Part shown: positions 20,201-32,209 of the stretch, piece after piece
Layout of the letters: the number at the start of each line of letters is the position of its first letter
Position numbering within the stretch: the stretch's first letter is position 1
Origin: Lunularia cruciata
Taxonomy: Eukaryota; Streptophyta; Marchantiopsida; Lunulariales; Lunulariaceae
Direction: 5' to 3'
DNA: 64,000 bases
Assembly: GCA_948567375.1 (NCBI GenBank)
Contig: OX419757.1
Coordinates: 69,881,836 to 69,945,835 of the forward strand
Position numbers and translations under genes: made by a program
Notes under the pieces: model-generated
Database searches by the model: none
Told to the model about the DNA's origin: nothing
What the model saw: only the letters and a program-made list of their open reading frames with translations

Positions 20201-23200
20201 TGCTGTGAGACTTGGCGCAGCAGGAGGAGAAGGAGATGAGTTAGACCGTTGCGTGTCTCCTTTGTCAGTTTCAGCTGAGAATGGTTTGAAGCTTTGTCCT
20301 GATACATTGAAAAGATCGATGTGTAAGTTGAGATCAAAAGACCTGACGAATATCAGGACAACGTATTCTTCACGGATGAAGACACTGCTTTGGCCCTAGC
20401 TGGCCACCAATATCGACCTTGGTCTCCGGCTTCTTTTGTAAATGGTTTAATATATCCCAACACAAGTGAAACAGCAGCAAGTTGCACTACCATCAGAATT
20501 GTGAGTGAACGTCTGAATATACCTTTATCAATTTGTTCATCCTCATCAATCATTTCTTGCGCGATTTCGTCAAATAAATCGTCGGTTACCTGTGGTAATG
20601 TTTCAGACAATAAATGATGTCAAAGGGCATTACAGAAACCAGTAAATTATTATCCATGAACGCGTGGAAGAATGTTTCCGACGAATAAATTACTCGTTTC
20701 CCCGAGCCCTAGTATTCTGATAACCAACCAGGTAACGATAATCGCATCAAGAAACCCAAGTTGCACATACCTTTAGTAACACCTCAGTAAGGACGCGCTT
20801 GATCTCCTGATTCATCTGTGCTGTTCTTGCTGCCTCTATCTCATCCTGTATGATTGATGTAGGAGCACAAAAGATCAGATCATTCTAAATTAACCAACTG
20901 CATATACAGGACGGTAAACTGTATCCACTTCTACAACATTTGAGGTTTCGCACAATACCTCGTCCTCCTCGTCGTTGTCGCTTACCCCAGGTGAATCACT
21001 TCTTGTTCTTTCAGTTACTCCCAATTTGTGGGCCGAACCTATGGTGGGTTCAGTTCCATTTGCCCGGACAAAATCCTCTGAAATGGAAGCACCAGTTGGA
21101 TTGCTCGTACCAACGGTAGTTTTCTTCTTCAGTATTTCTTCACGCAACCAAGATGGAACAGGTGCCTACATGTAGAAGGAGAAAGGTCCGTCACTAATAT
21201 ACCACGTTTAACATTTTTAACACACAATATCCAGATCCCATATCATCCAATAGACGGAAACTCTACAGCTGGAAACATTGTCGGAGGTATACAAGTAGTG
21301 CTAGGGGTATACCTTCTTAGGACGGTCAGGAGCACCCAAAGATCCGTTGCTATCGTGTAAGAAAGAAGGCCCAACCCCTGCACCTGGGCCTTGCCCCAGT
21401 GAAGGACTTCCTGCAAAGCCAAAAGGCCCACCCAACGGAGGTCCAGCCGAGCGAAAACCAGGACCGTGAGATGGTCCATGAGGTCTAGGAAACATATGGG
21501 GTGGTTGTTGGTGACCGTGCATTGGATGTGCATGATGGTGATGGTGATTATGATGAGGATGATCGAACTGCAGAACAACCAACCAACCAGTCAACGTCAG
21601 AAAAACAAACCCACAAACGTATCTACGTTACTAATCTCACTGCACTGTAGCCAGTTGTATCCAAATAAAGCTTCAGAACATAGCACGAAGAACACAAGTC
21701 AGCATAATCGTTAGCATGGTACCTGTGGCCCGGGGTGACTACCAGGCCCACTAGGTCCCATGCCTGGAGGATACGAGATGCCTGGGCCACCCAAAGGAGG
21801 CCAACCCGGCATTCCACTTTGAAGACCACCAAAATTCATATCTGAACCATCCATCCCTATGGAGGGTATTGACGGACCAGGAGGTATATATGTTGTTGAA
21901 GGCTGCTGTTGGTAGTCTTGGGACGGCGGCGGCTGAAATTCGAACTGCTGATGTTGGTGGAAGTCGAAAGGAGGGGGTGGGATAGATTCCTGGTGAGGAA
22001 ACTGTTGGGACTGAGAAAGAGGTGATACTTGAACTGGCATTTGAGATGATTGTGGCTGCTGCTGATTCAAGACAGGGGCAGGTGGAGGACGAGGGAGTTG
22101 CATATTAGATTGCTCTTGTTGTTCTGTGCCAGGTGGAGCTGCAACAAATGACAAAGTTCCTGTAAGTCTTCTGCTAATACGAACATGTCCTTTCATGCTA
22201 TTCCATTTGCTTTGTGGCTAGTCTATGAACTGTGAAACCCATAAAGTATACTTTGCTAACACCAAATTGGCATTACATGACGTATCTCCGAAAGCTAACA
22301 CTTCAAATTGCTGGAGGATTCCGTGCAGAAGTTATGCAGTGCAACAAGACTAAGCAGAAGTAAACTGCCCCGTGTAAGAATAATCTGCCTCATGCAGAGC
22401 CCATCTTCATCATCGAAGTAACAATTCTCACTTGATATCCTCTGTTACTAATTCGGGCACAGTGTATATTTCAGCGACACGTCACCTGATTCAGATGTCC
22501 CGGCATCAATTGAAGAAGTAACTAGGAAAATGCAAGAAACCCCAGTAACAAGCCTACCTGCGTGTGCAGTATCCTGGCCATAACTTGACGACACATCCTG
22601 TGAATAGCTGCTAGAAACAACCTGTGCATGGCCTGCTTGGGTATAAGCCGATGGTGCCCCATCTTGTGTAAAGCTTGGAGGAGCGTCTTGTTGCCCATAT
22701 GCTGGTGTAGTTTCCTGAGAAAAGCTCTGTCCATCTTGCCCAAAACTTGTCGGTGCATCATGTGAAAAATTCTGGGATGCTTCTTGGCCGGGTGGTTGTA
22801 AGGTTGGGGGCCGAGCAGCCTCGGGATGGCGCTGCACAGCTTGCGAGCCTTGTTGTGGATATTCCTGGTAGCTCTGTTCCGGCTGAGACGAAGCTGTCTG
22901 AGCTTGCGCTTGGACTTGAGTTTGGGCATGTACGTGAGCTTGCTGAGCGGCCTCCTGCGCGGCTTTAGCTGTGGCCCAGGCTCTGGCTTTCGCTGCCCAA
23001 TCTTCCTCCTCTGAACCTGTGCTTGCCCCTGACAACAACCCAAATACTCCAATGTGTTCACAAGCAGCTTCAAATTGCCCACAGCAAGTTTGCCCGACTT
23101 CCATCACCAAGTTCTAAGCAAGGACCAACCCATACCAAGGACTTGAATTTCAAAGGAATTGGGTCTATTTGGAGATAACTGGGAGCTCAAGATTCAAAGT

Positions 23201-24772
23201 CAGGTCGCAAAATACCTTGATAATTCCATTGAGGTTGATTCCATCCATTGTTGGCGGCCCACATCTGGAAGAACATTCACAAAGTTGTAAACATTTTACG
23301 CAAGGAAATAAGTTGTTAACATGTATAACTTAACAGAGAGAAATCTGTGACAAAAGACGAGCACAAAATATTTAGTAATGGCAAAATGTCGATTATACCA
23401 TGTTCAATAATTAGACGAGTGACTGACAAGAGACCACATTCACGGGACACTTGCATGAAGCGTGAATACACTACGTCTGGAGTGTAGACAAAGGCGTAAA
23501 TCGGAACACGCAGAGTAGTTACATACAGGTCCAACTCATTCGCAATAGTACTAACAAACAGGCAAAAAGAAAACAAAGCTCCACATTACACTCATCAGAG
23601 TACCGTCAGGAATGCACTCGTTCTGAGCACTGACTCGACCATCGATAAAGAACGGAGGCATAATATCTCTTAAACATAGTTGTTCTTCTCCGAAATATTT
23701 GATCCCATACATCCTCTATATTTATATTTCATTCACGTACTAGATGAGAACTAATGTGCCTTGAACAAGTAAATTCTGGTGAACTTCCGGTCCGATTATC
23801 CGCGGATAATCGAACAATAATCTAAGAGCGTTTACTTCTTTGACTGGACCCACCTTAACAACGAGAGCAATATTTCCAGCTTCCCTTCGACAAACTCTCT
23901 TGAAGCTGATATGCCAGCAATGGAAGTGAAAATGATTTTCCGTCACTGGACGTAAGTTTTCACGACACACCTGATCAAACCCAAGAGAATGAACCCAGAT
24001 GTATGAAGACACACTACGTCGACAGACCCTGACCGTACAAGTAGCCCATTTTCCTGAGAGGACTTTGCACGACTTCGCACAAAAGGAAGGATGCTCAACT
24101 CGAGGAGAAAGCTGGCGAATGCTCGATCCTTAATCTAGTTTCGAGGATTTCTAAGGTGTATAGCCAAAAGAGGTACCGCTAACAGCAGCAGACCAGCTAT
24201 CGTTATCTCCTGTTTGGAAGAATCCATTATCGCTTTACATGAAAAATGCGCACATTCTTCATGCGGATGACAGAAAGCATGATGGAGTAGTAGGAAGTAT
24301 CTTCACATAAGCCGGGAATAGTAAGGCAGCTGAATTTAGTTGAGTCCGGAGCGAAATGCACCACAACTCAGAATCATGTCGCAGAGCTGATGAGACTTTC
24401 TCCATAAATTCCGGTCAATTACAGAATCTTGTAACCAAATTGAAAGAAGAACTTTGAACGATCGAATACCTGATCTTGCTGGCCATATATGTGTCCATGG
24501 TGTTGCGGTTGCTGAGCCTGTATCTGCGGCTGCTGCAAGGGAGGTCCATATTGCTGAGGTTGCAAATAATAATCAGGTTGTCCATAAGGTTGGACCGGCG
24601 GTTGTCCATAATGCTGCATAGACGGATCATGCCCCGGCCACTTATAAGCTTGAGGCACTTGATAATGATTATGCTGCGCGCCACCATACCAACCTCCCTG
24701 CTGCTGCTGCTGCTGTTGCTGATCTATCATCTGTCTCTGCCCTTCCTGACCTTGTTGTCCATTCCCATCCAT
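17264..24772 (-). CDS. PNISR/SRrp130-like SR-related splicing protein, 12 coding exons
   Basis: Coding exons, 5' to 3' on the minus strand: 24772-24470, 23264-23216, 23028-22558, 22138-21723, 21567-21313, 21165-20959, 20845-20771, 20589-20523, 20274-18762, 18399-18337, 17421-17335, 17285-17264. Every junction is GT-AG and the phases agree, giving 1,175 residues. Family evidence (PNISR, a nuclear RS-rich partner of pinin): N-terminal Gln-rich part with 'MWAANNGWNQPQW' (exon 2); 'EEDWAAKARAWATAK' (exon 3), matching the family's 'DWAALAQAWI' block; Pro/Gln/Gly-rich and 'HHNHHHHHAH' segments (exons 4-5); 'APVPSWLREEILKKK' (exon 6); acidic 'DNDEEDE'; 'IKRVLTEVLLKVTDD' (exons 7-8); 'GLATYASDEEDGE' (exon 9); then a long Lys/Glu/Arg-rich region and C-terminal RS repeats. 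I start at Met 24,772 because the in-frame Met at 24,892 adds a Cys-rich stretch unlike the family. The product should be nuclear and act in pre-mRNA splicing. Confidence 0.85.
17601..17656 (-). other. Candidate alternative RS-coding exon that breaks the frame
   Basis: Within the intron between exons 10 and 11, a 56-nt segment is bounded by 'gtcag' upstream and 'ag|gtcttg' downstream. Read in the incoming phase it encodes Arg/Ser-rich protein ('SSSLQRSRASSP'), as its neighbours do. But 56 is not a multiple of three, so inclusion shifts exon 11 out of its RS frame. Read-through instead meets a TGA within four codons. It may be a regulated poison or alternative terminal exon, or a chance or decayed exon. 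Confidence 0.4.
18337..18399 (-). other. 63-nt RS-domain microexon (exon 10 of the PNISR homolog)
   Basis: Acceptor 'ttctacag' precedes 18,399 and donor 'gaag|gtgtgt' follows 18,337. It begins in phase 2 and ends in phase 2, encoding 'KLGRSSRRASVSRSPVRSRR' in between. Skipping it leaves the reading frame intact, because exon 9 (ending ..AG) can also join exon 11 (starting A). It could therefore be a cassette exon that varies RS-domain length. Confidence 0.65.
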
Positions 24773-25059
24773 CCCAGTCCTCGTGCTACTCTTTCTACTT
24801 CTCTCCGAGAGGACACTTCCAACAAATTCTGTGAGTAAAACCGTCTCAGAGCAACAGCATCTCCCTGCCTCAATTCCCACACCTCGAACCAAATCCTACC
24901 TGTGCGCGCGAAATTTCCTGTCACTTCGTACTCAGAAACTATCTCAAATCTGTGACATCCGAAAACCCGTACCAAGCTGCTCCTCAGAGTGGGACTCCAA
25001 TTACTCGCACAATTTACCGAACGTCCACCTGGATGATGATGCTTAAATTGGGAACTCCT
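24773..25059 (-). promoter_or_regulatory. Probable 5' UTR and proximal promoter of the PNISR homolog
   Basis: This minus-strand sequence upstream of the chosen start codon has frequent CG, unlike the AT-rich DNA beyond 25,250. It is open in frame for 40 codons above the start (Met at 24,892). No clear TATA box is seen, which is common for housekeeping genes. The transcription start is not determined. Confidence 0.4.
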
Positions 25060-25068
25060 AAACCCTAA
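25060..25068 (+). promoter_or_regulatory. Telo-box (AAACCCTAA)
   Basis: The exact plant telo-box sequence lies about 290 bases upstream of the PNISR-like start codon. Telo-boxes are frequent in promoters of plant housekeeping and translation or splicing genes and are bound by telomere-repeat-binding and Polycomb-recruiting factors. Its role here is inferred from position only. Confidence 0.5.
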
Positions 25069-25099
25069 AGAATGGCTTCATAATCAAATCAATGCGCAT

Positions 25100-26556
25100 A
25101 CTTGAACCTGTTGCCTCCAACCTTCCCCTCGTTTCCCCTTGTCGATCAGTTTCCCAGCACACGGGCCGGGGTCAATAGAAGTCTCGATGTGGTCAGATTC
25201 TTGATGCGCCCGTTATTCTCGTTTTTAACGTTTTGACCCTCAATGCTACCGTGAAAAGGAAACTAGAAAGGGAAAATTGTAATTGTTTCCATCTAAACTA
25301 TCTTGATAAAAAAATTTTAGTTAGAAGAATGTTTACATGTTTTATTTAGTTAGTTTTGTTTTATTATTATACTATTATTATATATGATTATATTCAAGTA
25401 ATTATATATTATATTAATTTATAATTTTATTATATAATTTTATAAATGGAACTGAAATTTTTTAAACTCTATGAAATAACTCAAGAATTAACCATGATAT
25501 ATATGCTATATCGTATATTTAAACTTATATACTTGAGATTATAAGTAAAATAATGCATCAACCTTTATTAAGCTCTATATTAACATGTTTTATGTTGAAT
25601 ATAAATCGTTAATAACTCTTGAATTTTATTTTTAAAATTTTTTATTTTATTTTATGATAAAATTTATATTAAAATATTTTAATAAGAACTGTTGTATTTT
25701 ATTCATATTCATGTATATATTTTTATTTTTTTTAGATTTATAGAGGAACAATTATTATAAAAAATCTGTTAAGGGTCTTGGAACATAAATTTTGGGGTTC
25801 TACACAAGCTATAAGGATGATTTAGGCGCAACTTTTGTAATTGAACTTTTGAGGAAGATTAAGAGAATATGGTGATACGGTGAAATATCACCAAGATGTA
25901 GTATGATTAATTAACTTGGTTTGCTATGTTCATGTTCATATTGAGCACACCTCTTGAAATAAAGATTCTAGATTCAAAATGATTTTATATTTAAGTAACA
26001 GTTTTGCTTATTTTAGGTATTAGTTCTCCTATTGGATGTTTTATATTATCTTACTAACAAAAGTAATTAATTATTAGCATGAGATTATTACTAATCTTAA
26101 TTAGATTAATGAAAAAAATCTAGCTAATAGAAATTGGACGATCTACTAAAATATAAAGATTCCTAAGAAAATCTTAAATCAAAATATAGTAGAATATAAC
26201 TCTCTAATATAAGAAAATACCAAAATGATGAACATGATGAGCATGCACAAAATTTCATATTTATAATGTCTTCTCCAACTTCCAATTATGTTTATTTACT
26301 CTCAATATAGGTTCAAGTATTGACCATTGAATTGATTAAAATTCATAAACAGAATTTACTTTAATTTTATGTATATTATTATGTGATATTATTACAATTA
26401 CTAGATGTACTTCAAATAGACTGAATTGCATAGTGCAATAAAAGCCCTTCTTTCGGACATACATGTATCCGATTATATTATACTATATTAATATCTTTTA
26501 ATGATAAAACTGTCTCGTAACTTTCATGGAATGGAATCCTTGAAATTTATTTACCA
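25100..26556. other. AT-rich non-coding DNA
   Basis: From about 25,250 the sequence becomes extremely AT-rich (long runs of ttatta/atatta) with no ORF worth naming. It looks like intergenic spacer at the 5' side of the host gene. Confidence 0.6.
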
Positions 26557-26593
26557 TATATATATATATATATATATGTCTCTCTCTCTCTTT
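26557..26593. repeat. Compound (TA)n(TC)n microsatellite
   Basis: About eleven TA dinucleotides run into a TC run ending at 'ctctctttg'. Confidence 0.9.
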
Positions 26594-29229
26594 GTACTTT
26601 GAGCATTTCAATAATAACTTTTACAAGTAATGTACATTACTTGCAAATGTTTCTCCATTACATTGCATGTGAAAAAGAGATACAAGAAAAAGGAAATGCA
26701 CATATAATATTTTATGGGTATCCAACCACTCTGTGTGCCATTTTCATTTTCTCACAGATTCATAATCTTAATGTGCCTAAATTAGGGCTGACCTTTTACA
26801 TGAATTAATTAACATCATGGAACTCTAAAGTGAGCACCACATGGCAAGAGAAAGACTCTCCTCCAAAGAAATTTGAATTAATCTTTACATCCCACCACCT
26901 CGCAAAGATTTTCAAAATTAAGGATTCCTCTTTTGTCCATAATTTGTCCATAATTTGTCCATCTTTGCTAATGCCACAATTCCTCATCTTGTTGTTGCTT
27001 TGTTTGTTATTCTATTCACTATAGTTGATTTAGAAATCTAAATAAATTTCAATCCTATCCCCAATGGAAGTTTTTGGGTGCCAAGACTTGGAATGATGAA
27101 ATTTCTCAAGGAGTGGGAGAAAAACTTAAGTGTATTGGCTTTGCAATTCTCATTGTGGTAGCAAATATGGAATGCACAATTCTTCTTGAGAAAAGTCTCA
27201 TTAGTCTTGGTACCAATGTTCCAAGTACTTTGTCCTAATTTCATTGCATCTCCAACGTCAATAAAATTTTAAGATCTTTTGAACATGGTGTCTCAAGACC
27301 TTCCATGCTATCTTCTATCAAGTGTAAACCAAAAGCAAGAGAGGAGGATTGGTTTAGAATGGTTTCTCACTATTATTATCAAAAGTTGGATTATCTTGAG
27401 GATCCTAAACATTTCAAATAAATCCGTGGAGCCACTTGCAAGAAACTTGTTAAAAAAGACACCATGTTTAGCTATGTGGCCATTTATGTCATGAAATTTG
27501 GGAAGGCTTTTACAAAAAGATGGGAATGTTATGTGGCTTCCTACAAATAAGCTCAAAATTGGAAAGACAAGTGCATAGGGGAAGTGCTCAAAGAGACGGA
27601 ACTCAAATTAGGATAGATAACTATTGAATATAAGTTGAATCATTATTGTTCCTTTTATGCAAGAATGAATCTTATATTTTGCACTAGGGCCAATATTTCA
27701 CCACATACCTTCATGAGTCTAGGTGTAGAAAACCAATTCTCAAATATGGTAATAGATGAAGAAACTTAATCTAGATCTTGGGTTTCATTGGAGCAACCAC
27801 TTGAGTATTGTGCTAAGGATACACCCGAGTTAGGTACCAATGACTAATAAACATTGCATTCCCAAATTTTATTTTGCTCCTAATGCCTATGAGTCATTTC
27901 CTTAAGTCCAACTTACCATGGAATAGGAATAGAGGAGAGTACCAAATGCTCATGCAAGAGGAGGAGAGTCAAACCTCATCCTTTCACCTATTGAGATAAT
28001 AGGAATTCCTCCCTCAACCAACTACCTTTCATCTATTGAGATCATAGGAATTCCTCCATCAACCAACTATGCCTATTAAAGAGGAAGTTCTATAAAAGAT
28101 CAAGGAGAGAAATAGGAGAATGGAAAATTAGAGTAAAAGATCACATTGGGACTCTAGAATGAGGTAAATTCCAAATGCCTAGCATGAGCTTGGGCTTTGG
28201 TATTTATTGGGAATATAAAAGGCTCTTGAGAAGCTTGGCATGCTAGCTAAACTAGCCAAGAAGCTTCCCAAGAAGCTTCTTCCTAGAAGTTACCTACTTG
28301 ACATACACATTATCTCATACTTAGAAGGTACCAAGAAGTTTCCTAAACACCATATTGTTACAAGCTTGATCACAAGAAGAAGACCAAGAAAAAGAAGAGC
28401 AAGTTGGTGAAAAAGAGGAAAATTGGAAGAATGAGTCATGCAAGAGAAGAAAGGTTTGTTGAGTTAAGACACCTTCTTCTTTGAATATTCCTACCTTTTG
28501 CATAAGATATATCAAATGTTACAAAATTGAAAGGTATTGGTGGAACCTCAAGAAAAGTGTAAGTTTTCTAGCATTGAAGCATACAAGATGGAAAAATAGA
28601 GAAGTTACGCATTACAAGTGAAGTAGAATTTTTTTTTTTTGATTTTTGAGTTAGAGGAGAGGAGAATCAAAGAGAGAAATGAAAATCCAAAAAGAATCAT
28701 GTTTTGATTTGAGAATTAGCAAAGTGGAGAAGATACCATATGAAATAAAGAATATAATGAGTATACTCTTTGACAGAAATAGTACCCCAATTGAGAGTTT
28801 TAGTAGTGATCCAAAATTTTCAATGATTGACTATATAAGTGTCAATTCAAGTAAGAGTGTTTATTGGGATAAGTTCAAGCTTGAGTGAGTAGTGTGATAG
28901 AGAAGTTGATCACATGCCACAACTCTACTTAAAATGTAGAGTGGAGTGATTGAATTGGAGTGTATTTTGGATGTAACCATGTTGTGTGACTGGTTTATTC
29001 CTCTATAATACTTTTTTACTTAGAATATATTCTATGTAAAGCCAAATATATATATACTACATATTTTCCTCATATGATATCAATTGTAATTATGATAGCC
29101 TAGTGTGGACATACTTATAGTATACTCAATAGGAATAATTTGTTCACACAAAGATACTAACTTGATATGACTAAGAATGACCTAAACACCACATTTTCAC
29201 AAAACCATAGTTCATTTATTGTATTTTAT
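26594..29229. other. Non-coding, decayed DNA
   Basis: Only short random ORFs are present. The 11-base phrase 'tttgtccataa' is tandemly repeated near 26,933-26,960, and 'ctattgagat.ataggaattcctcc.tcaaccaact' occurs twice near 27,985 and 28,035. No domain or RNA gene is recognised. Confidence 0.5.
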
Positions 29230-31150
29230 TTAACATCTTGGGCAAGAGCCACTTCCAAAAGAGGGTAGTGTCACCCTTTATGGCACACTACCACAAAAAG
29301 AAAACAAATAATTACTTTCATTTTGAGATCTAACCAGAATTGCTCCTTAATGTGATGGTTCATTCAACTTTGAGTGCCATTGTGAAAACCCAATTTTGTT
29401 ATATAAATAGTAAAATTGGTAAAAAGAATTTTTCCCATGGAGATACGGTTTGAAACTAGTCAGATGTAAAAAGAATTTGCCACTTTGTCATGGTTTGTTT
29501 ATTATTACCTCTTTATCCTCTTGGGCATGAACTATTCCTAGAAGAGGGAAATGAAACCCACAATGCTCATTATAGAAAGGTAAAACAATCAAATCACTCC
29601 CACAAAAGATTTACTACAAAAAGCTCATGAAGGTGATGGTTCAATCTGTTGTGTAGGCTAACAACCTTGAAGGTGTCTCCCTTGCAATTACCTATGTCAT
29701 GCATACCATAGAGCTAATAAGAATGTTCTTTACTTCCCAAAAGGCATTTACATTGCCATACTATAGGTTCAAGCCACATTGATTTTTTCTTCTATGTGGT
29801 ACTTTACAATACTCTCAACCATTGTGGTTGTTCAACACATCACCATGATTCTACAAAACCACCTAGGTTCAATTACCCTAGTCAAGCTTGAATGCACATT
29901 CGCACTCAAGCACTTGCATTCTTACTTTGAGTTGTTCACCACTACCCAATCCAAATACCATGAAACATACACAACATTGACATTGATGCAATCAGGATCT
30001 TGGAAGTCCCTATGCATTATCCTCAAGATAGAACCCAACCTGCACATAAAACAACAAAAAGACTATGTATACACAAGTTGGACAAAAAATCATGTGACTT
30101 AGAATTTTGGAACTAAACTTGCATTATGTTGGGTGATTCTCCTTGTACTTTCTACTAAAACAAAATGAGATGCATCCATGGCTTTGCAATGTCATGATGA
30201 GTAAATCTAGATTGATTAATATTAACTCTAATGTACTTACTTCTTGGATTGATTAATGGCCATCATAGCATGACCTACAACAACTATTTATTCTACACTC
30301 TAGTAGCAACCCAATGTTAATATAATTGCAATATAATCCCACATGGATACAATTTGGAATTGGCTAGGAGTGAAGAGAAAATATCACTTTGTCAGAAGTT
30401 GGCTATTGTTACATGTTTAACCTCTTGGGCAAGACAATTCCCAAAAGAGGGTAGAGTACCCTTCTATGGCACATTATAGTAAGAAACAAAATCAACTAAA
30501 TCACATTCATGAATGATATCTCACTACACAAGCTCCTGAAGGTGATGATTTAAGATTTCATGTTGGTCACCGGTCCCAAAGGTCTTTCCCTTGCAATTAC
30601 CTGTACAATGCATATCACATTGCCAATGAGATCATTCTACCCTTCCCTAAATGCACTCCTCACCATATATTGTAGGTTCATGATACCCTAAGCTTTTTGT
30701 TATGCATTATATTGTGACACTCATAGCTGTCACGGCTCTCAATGCATTGCTTGACTCTTTAGAACTCCTAAGCATGGCTGCCCTCCTACACCTCAGCACT
30801 TGCATTCCTACTTCAAGTTTATCATGACTACTCAACTTAGCAATCATGAAACATACACCATATTAACATTAAAAACACTTAGGATCCAAGAGGTCCTCAA
30901 GCATCATCTCCACAACAAAGTCAAATTCACAAACAGTCAAGAAAAGTGATTGCAGATTCATGGGTTGAATAGACAAGTATGAGATGGAATTCAAATTTGT
31001 GTTGATTGAGCATGTATTAAATTGAGGTGACTCCCCTTATACTCTATATTACAACAAGATGTGGTGCATCTACAATTGTGTGATGCCACAACCCCGTAAC
31101 TATGAATTTAGACTAACCTTATTATACCTAATTGGTTGTTATAGATTAAA
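29230..31150. repeat. Diverged tandem duplication, ~0.9 kb unit
   Basis: Two long units start near 29,513 and 30,421 and share ordered blocks: 'cctcttgggca.ga', '.aagagggta', 'gctc.tgaaggtgatg', 'cttgcaattacct', 'gtgactccc/gtgattctcc ... tact' and 'gatg.atc.a'. A third, short piece near 29,235 carries only the first blocks. The units are diverged by many indels and neither encodes a long ORF. Confidence 0.6.
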
Positions 31151-31479
31151 TGTTATGGTGGTGCTGCCTATAAAGAGGTGCTAACTATACATTCTATTAA
31201 TATTATGATTCCAACTACACATGGTCTTGACAATCAAATATTTACAAAAGAATCAATATAATGTATAAAGCCTTAATTGCTCAAAGAATTCCTATACATG
31301 TCATCATATGGATCATCCCATCATGATGAAACCCCTAACCTAATGAAGTCCTTGTCACAATGAAACCATAACCCAATGGTGTGCTGTGATAACAACATCC
31401 CAATGGTCCATAATTATACAATTATACAAATATTGTATACCACAATCTACTTTCCTAACCCTTCTTCACCTTTACACCT

Positions 31480-32207
31480 CTAAATTAGCTCCTTGATATC
31501 TTTGTTATACTTGTCCAGTTTGTGGTGGATGTTGCTTAAGATACTCTCAAACTTGGTATCACCATTCTTGTGCAACTTCTTTGCTAACTTGGTTAATTGT
31601 TTAATGGATTAGGGCTTGGCTTTTAAGGCATGTATTTCTGAATTTAGCTCCCACAACCTAGCCTAGTGAGCTTAGATTGTAATAGCCAATTCCACTTGTG
31701 TCTTCATCCTATTAGTAGTGTCTTCCACAACTATAAGGACTCATGTTTGTTCCTTGTCTAGAGTATCATGGATGGATTGCAACCCCATCTCCACCTCTTG
31801 TTTGACTTGTACTCAAAGGATGTGGGCTCTATCTTAATTTTTAGCCATGATTGTGGACAACTCCTTGATGTACATCTTGGAAACTTCCAAGGTGGCATCA
31901 TGAGAGCGCTCCTTTATGGCCTTCTCCTTCCTTAGACCACTTACCTCCTTATGGACATCACATCCTTGTCCCTTGCATCCAACTCCTTGACATGCTTCTT
32001 TTCATCTCCTCCGCTTGCCACTTGGAACTGCCCTTGATAGTTGTCAAGTTGGAGTCCAAATGGGTAGTCCGTTGCCTTGAGCCTATCATCTAATGCTTCA
32101 TCTTGGATATCTCCCAATCCTTCTATTGCATACTCTCCTCTTATGGGGTCTTGTAATCCACAAAGGCCTTCTCTTGTTGGGTGGACCTTAGACCTTACCT
32201 TCATCAC
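31480..32207 (-). pseudogene. Decayed coiled-coil-like ORF, unknown
   Basis: The minus strand from 32,207 reads as charged protein in two frames joined by a frameshift near 31,930. It includes 'GDEKKHVKELDARDKDVMSI', then 'LRKEKAIKERSHDATLEVSK', and later 'QVKQEVEMGLQSIHDTLDKE' with interrupting TAG/TAA codons. The Lys/Glu-rich heptad-like character suggests a coiled coil, as in N-terminal parts of gag-type or transposon ORFs. It faces opposite to the gypsy element starting at 32.2 kb. The family is not recognised. Confidence 0.35.
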
Positions 32208-32209
32208 TG

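Noticed and set aside
22448..22557. Extension of the exon 3 ORF to a stop at 22,448
   Set aside because: A good donor (cag|gtaggc) at 22,557-22,558 ends the exon in the phase required by exon 4.
24773..24892. Upstream in-frame Met at 24,892 as the start codon
   Set aside because: It adds a Cys-containing 40-residue stretch unlike the family, and the Met at 24,772 leads straight into the Gln/Gly-rich N-terminus. It cannot be fully excluded.
26557..26593. (TA)n(TC)n run as a regulatory site
   Set aside because: Ordinary microsatellite in AT-rich DNA with no gene nearby on either side within 1.4 kb.
31941..32207. Intact 88-codon minus-strand gene
   Set aside because: The protein-like text continues past the stop in another frame with more stops, so it is a decayed longer ORF rather than a small gene.
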